Part shown: one piece after another, positions 28,727 through 37,363 of the stretch
Position numbering within the stretch: the first letter of the stretch is position 1
Layout: every line of letters begins with the position of its first letter
NCBI RefSeq assembly: GCF_024346995.1
Contig: NZ_AP024887.1
Span: forward strand, 744,001-808,000
From: Vibrio palustris
Lineage (GTDB): Bacteria; Pseudomonadota; Gammaproteobacteria; Enterobacterales; Vibrionaceae
Direction: 5' to 3'
DNA length: 64,000 nt
The notes under the pieces: model-generated
Databases searched by the model: none
What the model was told of the DNA's origin: nothing
What the model saw: only the letters and a program-made list of their open reading frames with translations
Program-made: the position numbers and the translations under genes

Positions 28727-31537
28727 ATGCAGAACGGCGTGATGAAGGCATGGCTCGAGTCTTCACACTTGTCTGGCGCCAATGCAACTTATGTAGAAGA
28801 TATCTACGAATTGTATCTAAGCGACCCCGACCTGGTGAGTGATGAATGGAAACGTGTTTTTGATGAGTTGCCACAGCAACCTGATAACGTGGTCGATCAA
28901 CCACATTCACGTGTCCGAGATTACTTCCGGAGACTGGCACAAGAGACAAAGCATTATAGTGTGCAGGTAAGTGACCCTGAAGTCGATGCAAAACAAGTAA
29001 AAGTCCTCCAATTGATTAATGCCTATCGATTCAGAGGCCATGAAGCGGCTCAACTCGACCCATTAGGGCTCTGGAAACGAGCACCGGTGGCGGAATTAGA
29101 ACCGTCTTTTCATAATCTTTCCAATGATGATCTCGAAGAGTCTTTCAATGTCGGTTCATTTGCCATTGGCAATGACACCATGAAGCTGAAAGATATTCAT
29201 CAATCTCTCAATAATATTTATTGCGGCCCGATCGGTGCAGAGTATATGCACATGACAGATACCGAGCAAAAACGTTGGATTCAACAGCGTTTAGAACCGG
29301 TTAATGGTCACCCGCAATTTAGTCAAGAAGAAAAACAAACCTTCCTTGAAGAATTGACCGCTGCTGAAGGTTTAGAGCGCTATCTAGGAGCGAAATTCCC
29401 AGGCGCTAAGCGTTTCTCTTTGGAAGGTGGTGATGCCATGATCCCTATGACGAAAGAGCTAATTCGTTATGCGGGTTCTCAAGGTATGCGAGAAGTTGTT
29501 ATCGGTATGGCCCACCGTGGGCGTTTGAATATGCTGGTCAACGTACTTGGTAAAAAACCGCAAGGTTTGTTTGATGAGTTCGCTGGTATCCACGATGACA
29601 CTTGGGGTACTGGTGATGTGAAATACCACCAAGGCTTCTCTGCTGATTTCGCAACCCCAGGAGGGGATGTTCACTTAGCACTCGCATTTAACCCTTCTCA
29701 TTTAGAAATTGTTAACCCGGTTGTGATTGGCTCTGTCCGCGCGCGTCAGGATCGATTAAATGATGATGATGGCACCAAAGTATTACCTATCACTATTCAT
29801 GGTGATTCGGCGATTGCTGGTCAAGGGGTGGTAGCTGAAACCTTTAATATGTCGCAAGCCCGTGGTTTCTGTGTGGGTGGTACAGTACGAGTAGTCATTA
29901 ATAACCAAGTGGGTTTCACTACCTCGAATCCACGAGATGCCCGTTCAACAATGTATTGTACGGATATCGCTAAAATGGTTCAGGCGCCGATTTTTCACGT
30001 CAATGCCGATAATCCAGAAGCCGTGGCCTTTGTCACACGCATCGCTTTAGATTACCGCAATACATTTAAAAGTGACGTTGTTATCGATTTGGTTTGTTAT
30101 CGCCGCCATGGCCACAATGAAGCGGATGAGCCTAATGCCACACAGCCTTTGATGTACCAAAAAATCAAAAAACACCCAACGCCACGTAAGTTGTATGCGG
30201 ATGTGTTAATTGAACGTGGTGAAAGCGATACAGAAAATGTCACTCAAATGATTAATGAGTATCGTGATGCTTTAGATCAAGGTGAAGTTGTCGTGAAAGA
30301 ATGGCGCTCCATGACTATGCACTCCGTTGATTGGTCGCCATATCTTGGCCATGAATGGAATATGCCGTGGGATGACAAAGTTAGTCGTGAGCGGCTAGTC
30401 GAGCTGGGACAGCGTTTATGCCAACACCCTGAAAGCCATAAATTACAAAGCCGTGTCGAGAAAGTTTACCACGATCGTAAGAACATGATTGCGGGTGAAA
30501 AAGCATTGGACTGGGGGATGGCTGAATTGTTGGCATATGCAACCTTGGTTGATGATGGGCATCGTATTCGTATTTCAGGACAAGATTCTGGCCGTGGAAC
30601 CTTCTTTCACCGTCATGCTGTGCTACACAACCAAGAAGATGCAAGCACGTATATTCCTCTGCGCCACATTCATGATAAACAGGGCCCATACCAAGTATTT
30701 GACTCCGTATTATCAGAAGAAGCGGTATTAGCATTCGAGTATGGCTATGCTACCGCCGAGCCTAGTGGTTTGACGATTTGGGAAGCGCAATTTGGTGACT
30801 TTGCAAATGGTGCTCAAGTGGTTATTGACCAGTTTATCTCATCGGGCGAACAAAAGTGGGGGCGCTTATGTGGTCTTACTATGTTGTTGCCACATGGTTA
30901 TGAAGGTCAAGGTCCTGAGCATTCCTCGGCGCGTCTCGAACGTTATTTGCAGCTGTGTGCTGAACAAAATATGCAGGTAGTGGTTCCGTCTACGCCAGCT
31001 CAGGTTTACCACATGCTACGTCGCCAAGTTGTACGACCTATGCGTCGTCCACTTGTAGTGATGTCTCCAAAATCCTTGCTACGTCACCCTCTATGTACGT
31101 CTTCATTAGAAGATCTGGCAGATGGAACGTTCCAAGCGGCAATCGGTGAAATTGATGATATTGCTCCAGAAAATGTCAAACGTATCGTCTTTTGTTCCGG
31201 TAAAGTTTATTACGACTTGCTCGATCAGCGTCGTCAAAACGATCAGCAAGATGTGGTGATTATCCGGATTGAGCAGCTTTATCCATTCCCAATGGATGAG
31301 GTGCGCGCATTACTTGCTCAGTATCCACATGTTATGGATTACGTATGGTGTCAAGAAGAGCCACAAAACCAAGGCGCTTGGTATTGTAGCCAGCATAACT
31401 TCCGAGCCGCAACGCCAGTTGGCTCCGAAGTTCGCTACGCCGGACGCCCAGCATCAGCATCACCTGCGGTTGGTTATATGTCGGTACACCAAAAGCAACA
31501 GAAAGCGCTAGTGGCTGACGTGCTCACTATTAATTAG
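28727..31537 (+). CDS. sucA: 2-oxoglutarate dehydrogenase E1 component SucA
   Basis: SucA is the thiamine diphosphate-dependent decarboxylase of the 2-oxoglutarate dehydrogenase complex. The 936-residue product begins MQNGVMKAWLESSHLSGANA, contains the E1 regions GMAHRGRLNMLVNVLGK, HGDSAIAGQGVVAETFNMS, CYRRHGHNEADEP and the transketolase-like LLPHGYEGQGPEHSSARLERY, and has the C-terminal E1 domain ending PAVGYMSVH. An AAAGGGAAAAC ribosome-binding site precedes the ATG. Confidence 0.97.
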   Translation: MQNGVMKAWLESSHLSGANATYVEDIYELYLSDPDLVSDEWKRVFDELPQQPDNVVDQPHSRVRDYFRRLAQETKHYSVQVSDPEVDAKQVKVLQLINAYRFRGHEAAQLDPLGLWKRAPVAELEPSFHNLSNDDLEESFNVGSFAIGNDTMKLKDIHQSLNNIYCGPIGAEYMHMTDTEQKRWIQQRLEPVNGHPQFSQEEKQTFLEELTAAEGLERYLGAKFPGAKRFSLEGGDAMIPMTKELIRYAGSQGMREVVIGMAHRGRLNMLVNVLGKKPQGLFDEFAGIHDDTWGTGDVKYHQGFSADFATPGGDVHLALAFNPSHLEIVNPVVIGSVRARQDRLNDDDGTKVLPITIHGDSAIAGQGVVAETFNMSQARGFCVGGTVRVVINNQVGFTTSNPRDARSTMYCTDIAKMVQAPIFHVNADNPEAVAFVTRIALDYRNTFKSDVVIDLVCYRRHGHNEADEPNATQPLMYQKIKKHPTPRKLYADVLIERGESDTENVTQMINEYRDALDQGEVVVKEWRSMTMHSVDWSPYLGHEWNMPWDDKVSRERLVELGQRLCQHPESHKLQSRVEKVYHDRKNMIAGEKALDWGMAELLAYATLVDDGHRIRISGQDSGRGTFFHRHAVLHNQEDASTYIPLRHIHDKQGPYQVFDSVLSEEAVLAFEYGYATAEPSGLTIWEAQFGDFANGAQVVIDQFISSGEQKWGRLCGLTMLLPHGYEGQGPEHSSARLERYLQLCAEQNMQVVVPSTPAQVYHMLRRQVVRPMRRPLVVMSPKSLLRHPLCTSSLEDLADGTFQAAIGEIDDIAPENVKRIVFCSGKVYYDLLDQRRQNDQQDVVIIRIEQLYPFPMDEVRALLAQYPHVMDYVWCQEEPQNQGAWYCSQHNFRAATPVGSEVRYAGRPASASPAVGYMSVHQKQQKALVADVLTIN

Positions 31538-31576
31538 AACTAGAAATAAAAGATTAAGTAAAAGGAAGATGAGATT

Positions 31577-32803
31577 ATGACCATTGAAATTCTGGTTCCA
31601 GATTTACCTGAATCCGTCGCTGATGCGATGGTCGCAACTTGGCATAAAAAGCCAGGTGATGCTGTCACTCGCGACGAAGTTATTGTTGATATTGAAACCG
31701 ATAAAGTTGTTCTTGAAGTCCCTGCGCCAGATGATGGCGTGTTGGAATCGATCATTGAAGATGAAGGTGCAACGGTTTTAGGTAAGCAAGTAATCGCTAA
31801 GTTAAAAGTCGGTGCTGTTGCTGGTGAACCAACCAAAGACAAAGCCGATAACAGTGAGCCTTCTCCTGATCGCCGTCATAAAGCGTCACTATCGGATGAA
31901 TCTAACGATTGGTTAAGCCCTGCTGTACGCCGCCTATTGGGTGAGCATAACCTCGAAGCCGGTGATGTAAAAGGCACTGGCGTTGGCGGCCGTATTACTC
32001 GTGAAGATGTTGAAGCACATTTAGCGAAAGGGACTTCAACAGAGAAAAGTAGTGCCTCAGCTGCGCAATCTGAACAGGTTGAAGTCACGGAAGTGAAGCC
32101 AGGGCGCAGCGAAAAACGTGTGCCAATGACGCGCTTACGTAAACGAGTGGCTGAGCGTTTACTTGAAGCGAAAAATAATACGGCAATGTTGACAACGTTT
32201 AACGAAGTGAACATGAAACCAATCATGGACTTACGTAAACAGTACAAAGATGTTTTTGAGAAGAAACATGATATTCGTCTCGGTTTTATGTCTTTCTATA
32301 TTAAAGCTGTGACTGAAGCCTTAAAACGTTACCCACAAGTGAATGCATCATTGGATGGCGATGATATTGTGTATCACAACTATTTTGATATCAGCATTGC
32401 TGTCTCAACGCCACGTGGCTTGGTCACACCGGTTCTTAAAGATACTGATACATTAAGTGTCGCAAATATTGAGAAAGGCGTTAAAGAGCTCGCGATTAAA
32501 GGACGTGACGGCAAACTGACCGTTGATGAATTGACAGGCGGTAACTTTACGATCACCAATGGTGGTGTGTTTGGTTCACTGATGTCGACGCCAATCATTA
32601 ACCCGCCACAAGCGGCAATTTTGGGTATGCATAAGATTCAAGATCGTGCGATGGTCGTTGACGGACAAATTGAAATATTGCCAATGATGTACCTAGCACT
32701 GTCTTACGATCACCGTCTCATTGATGGTCGTGAGTCAGTTGGTTTCTTGGTGACAATCAAAGAACTACTTGAAGATCCAGCTCGATTATTACTGGATGTA
32801 TAA
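31577..32803 (+). CDS. sucB: 2-oxoglutarate dehydrogenase E2 component SucB
   Basis: SucB is the dihydrolipoyl succinyltransferase core. The 408-residue product has one lipoyl domain with the lipoylated Lys43 in [11 protein letters not shown], an E3-binding domain at about residues 110-150 ([33 protein letters not shown]), and the catalytic domain with [16 protein letters not shown] near the C-terminus. It follows sucA by 40 bases. The E3 gene (lpd) is not in the window, as usual. Confidence 0.97.
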   Translation: MTIEILVPDLPESVADAMVATWHKKPGDAVTRDEVIVDIETDKVVLEVPAPDDGVLESIIEDEGATVLGKQVIAKLKVGAVAGEPTKDKADNSEPSPDRRHKASLSDESNDWLSPAVRRLLGEHNLEAGDVKGTGVGGRITREDVEAHLAKGTSTEKSSASAAQSEQVEVTEVKPGRSEKRVPMTRLRKRVAERLLEAKNNTAMLTTFNEVNMKPIMDLRKQYKDVFEKKHDIRLGFMSFYIKAVTEALKRYPQVNASLDGDDIVYHNYFDISIAVSTPRGLVTPVLKDTDTLSVANIEKGVKELAIKGRDGKLTVDELTGGNFTITNGGVFGSLMSTPIINPPQAAILGMHKIQDRAMVVDGQIEILPMMYLALSYDHRLIDGRESVGFLVTIKELLEDPARLLLDV

Positions 32804-32807
32804 TCGT

Positions 32808-32890
32808 GGTGATGTCGCCTGTTTAACAGGCGACATCATACCGAGCTAGGTATTGTACTCTCTGGCTCGGATCCGCCACATATGATGGCG
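32808..32890 (+). other. Tandem stem-loops in the sucB-sucC gap
   Basis: A 13-bp perfect stem TGATGTCGCCTGT / ACAGGCGACATCA with a 3-base loop (32810-32838) is followed by CCGAGC/GCTCGG (32841-32870) and CGCCA/TGGCG (about 32873-32890). None has a T run, so simple termination is unlikely; RNA processing or stability control is a possibility. Confidence 0.6.
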
Positions 32891-32970
32891 ATTACTTGAG
32901 TCTCCCGACAAGACGTGAAGTCCTGAACCTCAGGCTCTATGGATAAAAATCAAACAGACGGAACAACATA

Positions 32971-34137
32971 ATGAATTTGCATGAATATCAAGCCAAACAG
33001 CTGTTTGCAGAATTCGGATTGCCTGTACCTGATGGGTATGCGTGTGACACACCACAGGAAGCGGCAGAAGCACCGGGTAAAATTGGCGGCGATAAATGGG
33101 TCGTGAAATGTCAGGTACATGCGGGTGGTCGCGGTAAAGCCGGTGGTGTTGAGCTACATGAAACTAAAGAAGGCATTCGTGAATTCGCGCAAAAATGGCT
33201 AGGTAAGAATCTAGTGACGTATCAAACAGATGCTAACGGTCAGCCTGTGTCAAAAATTTTGGTTGAAGCGGCATCTAATATTGAAAACGAATTGTACCTA
33301 GGAGCCGTCGTTGACCGTGCCACACAACGTGTTGTGTTCATGGCATCAACTGAAGGCGGGGTAGAAATTGAAAAAGTCGCGGAAGAAACACCTGAGCTGA
33401 TTCATAAAGCGGCGATTGATCCGCTTGTTGGTCCTCAGGCCTATCAAGGTCGTGAATTAGCCTTCAAACTGGGCTTGAAAGGCGATCAAATTAAGCAATT
33501 TACTAAGATTTTCTTAGGCCTTGGCACTATGTTCACTCAATACGATTTGGCATTGCTTGAAATTAACCCACTAATCGTAACAGGCGAAGGAAATTTAGTG
33601 TGTTTGGACGGTAAAATTAATATCGATTCTAATGCGCTTTATCGTCAGCCAAAGCTGCGTGATATGCACGATGGCTCTCAAGAAGATGAACGCGAAGCCC
33701 ATGCGGCGAAGTGGGAGTTAAATTACGTTGCTTTAGACGGTAACATTGGTTGTATGGTCAATGGTGCGGGTCTAGCAATGGGTACGATGGACATTGTTAA
33801 TCTACATGGCGGGCAACCAGCTAACTTCTTAGATGTTGGTGGCGGCGCAACCAAAGAGCGAGTGACCGAAGCATTTAAAATTATTTTGTCAGATAGCAAT
33901 GTTAAAGCCGTATTTGTCAATATTTTCGGTGGTATTGTACGTTGTGACCTCATCGCTGACGGAATTATCGGTGCCGTTGAAGAAGTCGGGGTTAAAATCC
34001 CTGTAGTGGTTCGTCTTGAAGGCAACAATGCTGAATTAGGCGCGAAAAAACTGGCAGAAAGTGGTCTCAATATCATTGCGGCAACATCGTTAGCTGAAGC
34101 TGCCCAAAAAGTTGTAGCAGCTGCGGAGGGTAAATAA
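32971..34137 (+). CDS. sucC: Succinyl-CoA synthetase beta subunit SucC
   Basis: SucC forms succinate from succinyl-CoA with substrate-level phosphorylation, together with SucD. The 388-residue product starts [20 protein letters not shown], has the ATP-grasp loop [14 protein letters not shown], the metal site [19 protein letters not shown], and the C-terminal CoA-ligase domain ([17 protein letters not shown]). Its stop TAA shares an A with the ATG of sucD. Confidence 0.97.
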   Translation: MNLHEYQAKQLFAEFGLPVPDGYACDTPQEAAEAPGKIGGDKWVVKCQVHAGGRGKAGGVELHETKEGIREFAQKWLGKNLVTYQTDANGQPVSKILVEAASNIENELYLGAVVDRATQRVVFMASTEGGVEIEKVAEETPELIHKAAIDPLVGPQAYQGRELAFKLGLKGDQIKQFTKIFLGLGTMFTQYDLALLEINPLIVTGEGNLVCLDGKINIDSNALYRQPKLRDMHDGSQEDEREAHAAKWELNYVALDGNIGCMVNGAGLAMGTMDIVNLHGGQPANFLDVGGGATKERVTEAFKIILSDSNVKAVFVNIFGGIVRCDLIADGIIGAVEEVGVKIPVVVRLEGNNAELGAKKLAESGLNIIAATSLAEAAQKVVAAAEGK

Positions 34138-35009
34138 TGTCCATTCTTATCAATAAAGACACCAAAGTTATCTGTCAGGGATTCACTGGTGGACAAGGCA
34201 CATTTCACTCAGAACAAGCGTTAGATTATGGTACTCAGCTTGTGGGCGGTGTTTCCCCTGGTAAAGGCGGTAGCACTCACTTAGGTCTTCCTGTATTCAA
34301 TACAGTACGTGATGCCGTCGAAGCCACAGGTGCAACCGCGTCAGTTATTTATGTCCCAGCGCCGTTTTGTAAAGATGCGATTTTAGAAGCCATCGATGCG
34401 GGCATTCAACTGATTGTCACAATCACTGAAGGCATTCCAACGTTAGATATGTTGGAGGTTAAAGTCCGTCTTGATGCCGCTGGCGTACGTATGATAGGTC
34501 CAAACTGTCCAGGCGTTATAACACCAGATGAATGTAAAATTGGCATCATGCCCGGTCACATTCACCGCAAAGGTAAAGTCGGTATTGTTTCTCGCTCAGG
34601 GACATTAACTTATGAAGCGGTTAAACAAACCACGGATGAAGGCTTTGGACAATCAACCTGTGTTGGTATTGGTGGCGATCCTATTCCAGGCTCCAACTTT
34701 ATCGACGTACTGCGCTTGTTTGAAGATGATCCAGAAACCGAAGCGATCGTGATGATTGGTGAAATCGGTGGTACTGCGGAAGAAGAAGCGGCAGCGTTTA
34801 TTAAAGAACATGTGTCTAAACCTGTGGTTTCTTATATCGCTGGTGTGACTGCGCCTCCAGGTAAACGTATGGGCCATGCCGGGGCTATTATCTCTGGTGG
34901 TAAGGGTACGGCAGATGAAAAATTTGCAGCACTTGAGTCAGCAGGGGTTAAAACAGTGAAAAGTTTAGCAGAAATTGGCTCAGCACTACGCACTGTTACT
35001 GGCTGGTAA
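34137..35009 (+). CDS. sucD: Succinyl-CoA synthetase alpha subunit SucD
   Basis: SucD carries the CoA-binding domain and the phosphorylated active-site His. The 290-residue product has the CoA loop [15 protein letters not shown], the [14 protein letters not shown] stretch and the phosphohistidine loop [15 protein letters not shown]. It overlaps sucC by one base. A strong terminator after it closes the sdh-suc cluster. Confidence 0.97.
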   Translation: MSILINKDTKVICQGFTGGQGTFHSEQALDYGTQLVGGVSPGKGGSTHLGLPVFNTVRDAVEATGATASVIYVPAPFCKDAILEAIDAGIQLIVTITEGIPTLDMLEVKVRLDAAGVRMIGPNCPGVITPDECKIGIMPGHIHRKGKVGIVSRSGTLTYEAVKQTTDEGFGQSTCVGIGGDPIPGSNFIDVLRLFEDDPETEAIVMIGEIGGTAEEEAAAFIKEHVSKPVVSYIAGVTAPPGKRMGHAGAIISGGKGTADEKFAALESAGVKTVKSLAEIGSALRTVTGW

Positions 35010-35031
35010 CGTTAGTTGTCAGCAAATAGTA

Positions 35032-35061
35032 AAAACCCAAGCTTTGGCTTGGGTTTTTTTA
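35032..35061 (+). terminator. Terminator of the sdh-suc cluster
   Basis: A 12-bp stem AAAAACCCAAGC / GCTTGGGTTTTT with a 4-base loop ends in a T run. It lies 22 bases after sucD. Confidence 0.92.
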
Positions 35062-35209
35062 TATCTTCGAGCAACATCATAAAATCAACGAATAGTCATC
35101 AGCGAGTGGCATCCCTAGTATAGAATTAACAGGCCCTGTTTTATCTAACAAAAAGCAGGATTAAAAACTATATTATAATTGTTACTAACACGTACAAGGC
35201 TAACTAATA

Positions 35210-36154
35210 ATGGATATGCTCCTTCCTATCATTTTCAATAATATTGTGCCAATTGTGGCGCTGATTTTAATCATCGCGTTATTGAAAAGCGGTATTAAAT
35301 TTGTTCCACAAAACCAATCATGGATTGTTGAACGCTTCGGTAAATATCAAGCAACTAAATTAGCGGGTTTAAACTTTATTATTCCGTTCATTGATCATGT
35401 GGCGGCTGTACAAAGCCTTAAAGAACAAGCACAAGATGTGCCTTCACAGTCAGCGATTACCCGCGATAATATTTCTTTAGTGGTAGATGGTGTTTTGTAT
35501 TATCGAGTTCTCGATTCTTATAAAGCAACGTATGGTGTTGATGATTATGCGTTCGCGGTAACGCAATTGGCGCAAACGACGATGCGTTCAGAACTGGGTA
35601 AGATTGAGTTAGATAAAACCTTTGAAGAGCGCGATGTTTTGAATACCAATATCGTGTCATCTATTAATCAAGCGGCAGAACCTTGGGGCATTCAGGTTTT
35701 ACGTTATGAAATTAAAGATATTGTGCCGCCGCAATCGATTATGGAATCGATGGAAGCGCAAATGAAAGCGGAACGTGTTAAGCGTGCTCAAATTTTAGAA
35801 TCGGAAGGGGATCGTCAAGCCGCTATCAATGTTGCAGAAGGTAAGCAGCGTGCGCAAGTACTCTCTGCAGAAGCCGATAAAGCAGAGCAGATACTTAGAG
35901 CAGAAGGTGAAGCGAAAGCCATTTTGGCGGTTGCACAGGCACAAGCCGAGGCGATTCGTACCGTAGGTGAGTCCGCCGATACAGAAAAAGGCCAAAAAGC
36001 GATTCAGTTAGATTTGGCGACCAAAGCGATTGAAGCAAAACAAGCGATTGCAAAAGAGTCTTCCATTGTGATGCTGCCTGAAAGCAGCATGGATGCCAGT
36101 TCGTTAGTGGCGCAAGGCATGTCTATTATTAACAAACTGAATACGAAAGGATAA
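35210..36154 (+). CDS. SPFH/band-7 membrane protein (QmcA-like)
   Basis: The 314-residue product has one N-terminal membrane helix (residues 3-25), the SPFH domain (VPQNQSWIVERFGKY, then AITRDNISLVVDGVLYYRV), and a C-terminal coiled-coil rich in Ala, Glu and Gln ending near LVAQGMSIINKL. Such stomatin/paraslipin proteins form large membrane-anchored cages or scaffolds that act with NfeD partners and proteases. The NfeD gene follows seven bases later, making a standard QmcA/YbbK-NfeD pair. Confidence 0.9.
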   Translation: MDMLLPIIFNNIVPIVALILIIALLKSGIKFVPQNQSWIVERFGKYQATKLAGLNFIIPFIDHVAAVQSLKEQAQDVPSQSAITRDNISLVVDGVLYYRVLDSYKATYGVDDYAFAVTQLAQTTMRSELGKIELDKTFEERDVLNTNIVSSINQAAEPWGIQVLRYEIKDIVPPQSIMESMEAQMKAERVKRAQILESEGDRQAAINVAEGKQRAQVLSAEADKAEQILRAEGEAKAILAVAQAQAEAIRTVGESADTEKGQKAIQLDLATKAIEAKQAIAKESSIVMLPESSMDASSLVAQGMSIINKLNTKG

Positions 36155-36161
36155 AGCCCAC

Positions 36162-36635
36162 GTGTTGCTTGCTTATTTGCCACAAATATTAATAGCGCTT
36201 GGTATCCTTGCATTGATTTTAGAAATTACTGTGTTTGGATTTACCACATTATTATTATTTTTTCTTGGCGTTGGTTTTTTGCTCACAGGAATCAGCATGC
36301 AGCTGGGTTGGCAAGCGGTTGATATTACCCATGCTGTTTGGTCTGTATCGTTACTGACCATTGCGGCGGCATTGTTGCTGTGGAAGCCATTACGGCAGAT
36401 ACAAAACCACACGGAAAAACCTTCGCAGCCATCGGATTTTGCTCAGGTGTCGTTTCAATTGCCGGGTGATACAACACCGCACAGTGACGATGTATTTCAC
36501 CAATATTCTGGTATTCGTTGGTATGTACGCAGTCAGACACCTTTGCCAAAAGGTCAATGGGTAAAGGTAGTTAAAACAGACGTCGGTATTATGTGGGTAG
36601 AACCTCTGGATGAAGAGGCTTCACAAGAATCATAG
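36162..36635 (+). CDS. NfeD family membrane protein
   Basis: The 157-residue product has closely packed hydrophobic segments at residues 2-80 and a C-terminal OB-fold-like NfeD domain (YSGIRWYVRSQTPLPKGQWVKVVK, split in the middle by a turn). It is the short NfeD form without a protease domain and pairs with the SPFH gene just upstream. The start is GTG at 36162. A terminator follows the stop. Confidence 0.85.
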   Translation: MLLAYLPQILIALGILALILEITVFGFTTLLLFFLGVGFLLTGISMQLGWQAVDITHAVWSVSLLTIAAALLLWKPLRQIQNHTEKPSQPSDFAQVSFQLPGDTTPHSDDVFHQYSGIRWYVRSQTPLPKGQWVKVVKTDVGIMWVEPLDEEASQES

Positions 36636-36641
36636 TTCAGC

Positions 36642-36669
36642 AAAGAGAGTCAGATGGCTCTCTTTTTTT
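36642..36669 (+). terminator. Terminator after nfeD
   Basis: AAAGAGAGTC pairs with GGCTCTCTTT (one wobble) around AGAT and is followed by a T run. Confidence 0.85.
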
Positions 36670-36731
36670 ATGTAAATTTTTCATATTGATGAAAAATTGC
36701 CGCGAAGATGGCGTATTAAGCCGCCAATGAA

Positions 36732-36950
36732 ATGAGCAAGGGCGTCGAAACTATACGTGAGATAACAGAAGATACATTCGAGTCGGTGGTGTTGAATTCT
36801 AAAGCCAGCGAGGCGATTGCCGACCAAGCTAGATCTTTGAAGGATTACCACTGGCTGCTGAACCTTAGTTATTGGTTATTCTTAGTTAGCCCATTGGTTC
36901 TTATCATCTGCTTTGCTTTGTGTTTCTCTTCTCCTCTCTCTCTTCTATGA
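36732..36950 (+). CDS. Small putative membrane protein (hypothetical)
   Basis: I do not recognise this 72-residue product. It has a charged N-terminal half (ETIREITEDTFESVV, SKASEAIADQARSLKDYHW) that would form an amphipathic helix and one C-terminal membrane helix at about residues 46-69. It has no strong ribosome-binding site. It lies between the nfeD terminator and an inverted repeat, so it could be a stand-alone gene. The sensible composition and domain layout make it plausible, but it could be chance. Confidence 0.4.
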   Translation: MSKGVETIREITEDTFESVVLNSKASEAIADQARSLKDYHWLLNLSYWLFLVSPLVLIICFALCFSSPLSLL

Positions 36951-36977
36951 GCTCCGTATTTATCCTCTGAAGTTAGC

Positions 36978-37008
36978 ACCACTCTAAGCTGAGTGAGCTT
37001 AGAGTGGT
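36978..37008. repeat. 13-bp perfect inverted repeat before feoA
   Basis: ACCACTCTAAGCT pairs perfectly with AGCTTAGAGTGGT around GAGTG. It lies 28 bases past the small membrane ORF and has no T run on either strand, so it may be an intrinsic-terminator relic, a processing site or an operator. Confidence 0.75.
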
Positions 37009-37086
37009 AGATTACGCATAAAAATCGAGTGTTTTTTGATGTAACTCAAAAGGTCGGTGAAATAACTTGTTAAACTCAGCACGCTG

Positions 37087-37106
37087 AATGCAAATATTTC
37101 TCATTT
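37087..37106. promoter_or_regulatory. Fur-box-like site upstream of feoA
   Basis: TGCAAATATTTCTCA (37089-37103) matches 11 of 14 defined positions of the 7-1-7 Fur consensus TGATAATnATTATCA, and the flanks AATG/CATT keep the dyad. It is 24-43 bases upstream of the feoA start, where a Fur repressor would block the promoter. Confidence 0.6.
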
Positions 37107-37129
37107 AGACTCTTATTAAGTGACATACA

Positions 37130-37363
37130 ATGGCAATGAAATTAAGTGAACTTGAAATAGGGCAGGATGCTGTCATTTCCGGCTTCGACGAACTATCGAA
37201 TGAAACTCGCAAAAAGCTGATGATTATGGGTATTTTACCGAATACGGCGATAATGCTGGTACGTCGTGCGCCACTCGGTGATCCTTTGCAAGTCGATGTG
37301 CGTGGTGTTTCTATCGCATTACGTTCGAGTATTGCTCGCGCTATTCAAGTGGAGATACGCTAA
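37130..37363 (+). CDS. feoA: Ferrous iron transport protein FeoA
   Basis: FeoA is a small SH3-like cytoplasmic partner of the FeoB ferrous iron transporter. The 77-residue product has the typical LSELEIGQDAVISGF start, the RKKLMIMGILPNTAIMLVRRAPLGDP core and the closing VRGVSIALRSSIARAIQVE. It abuts feoB with no gap. A Fur-like site lies upstream. Confidence 0.95.
   Translation: MAMKLSELEIGQDAVISGFDELSNETRKKLMIMGILPNTAIMLVRRAPLGDPLQVDVRGVSIALRSSIARAIQVEIR

Noticed and set aside
33723..34208. 161-residue minus-strand frame over sucC/sucD
   Set aside because: Antisense to two certain genes; composition is that of a reversed coding strand.
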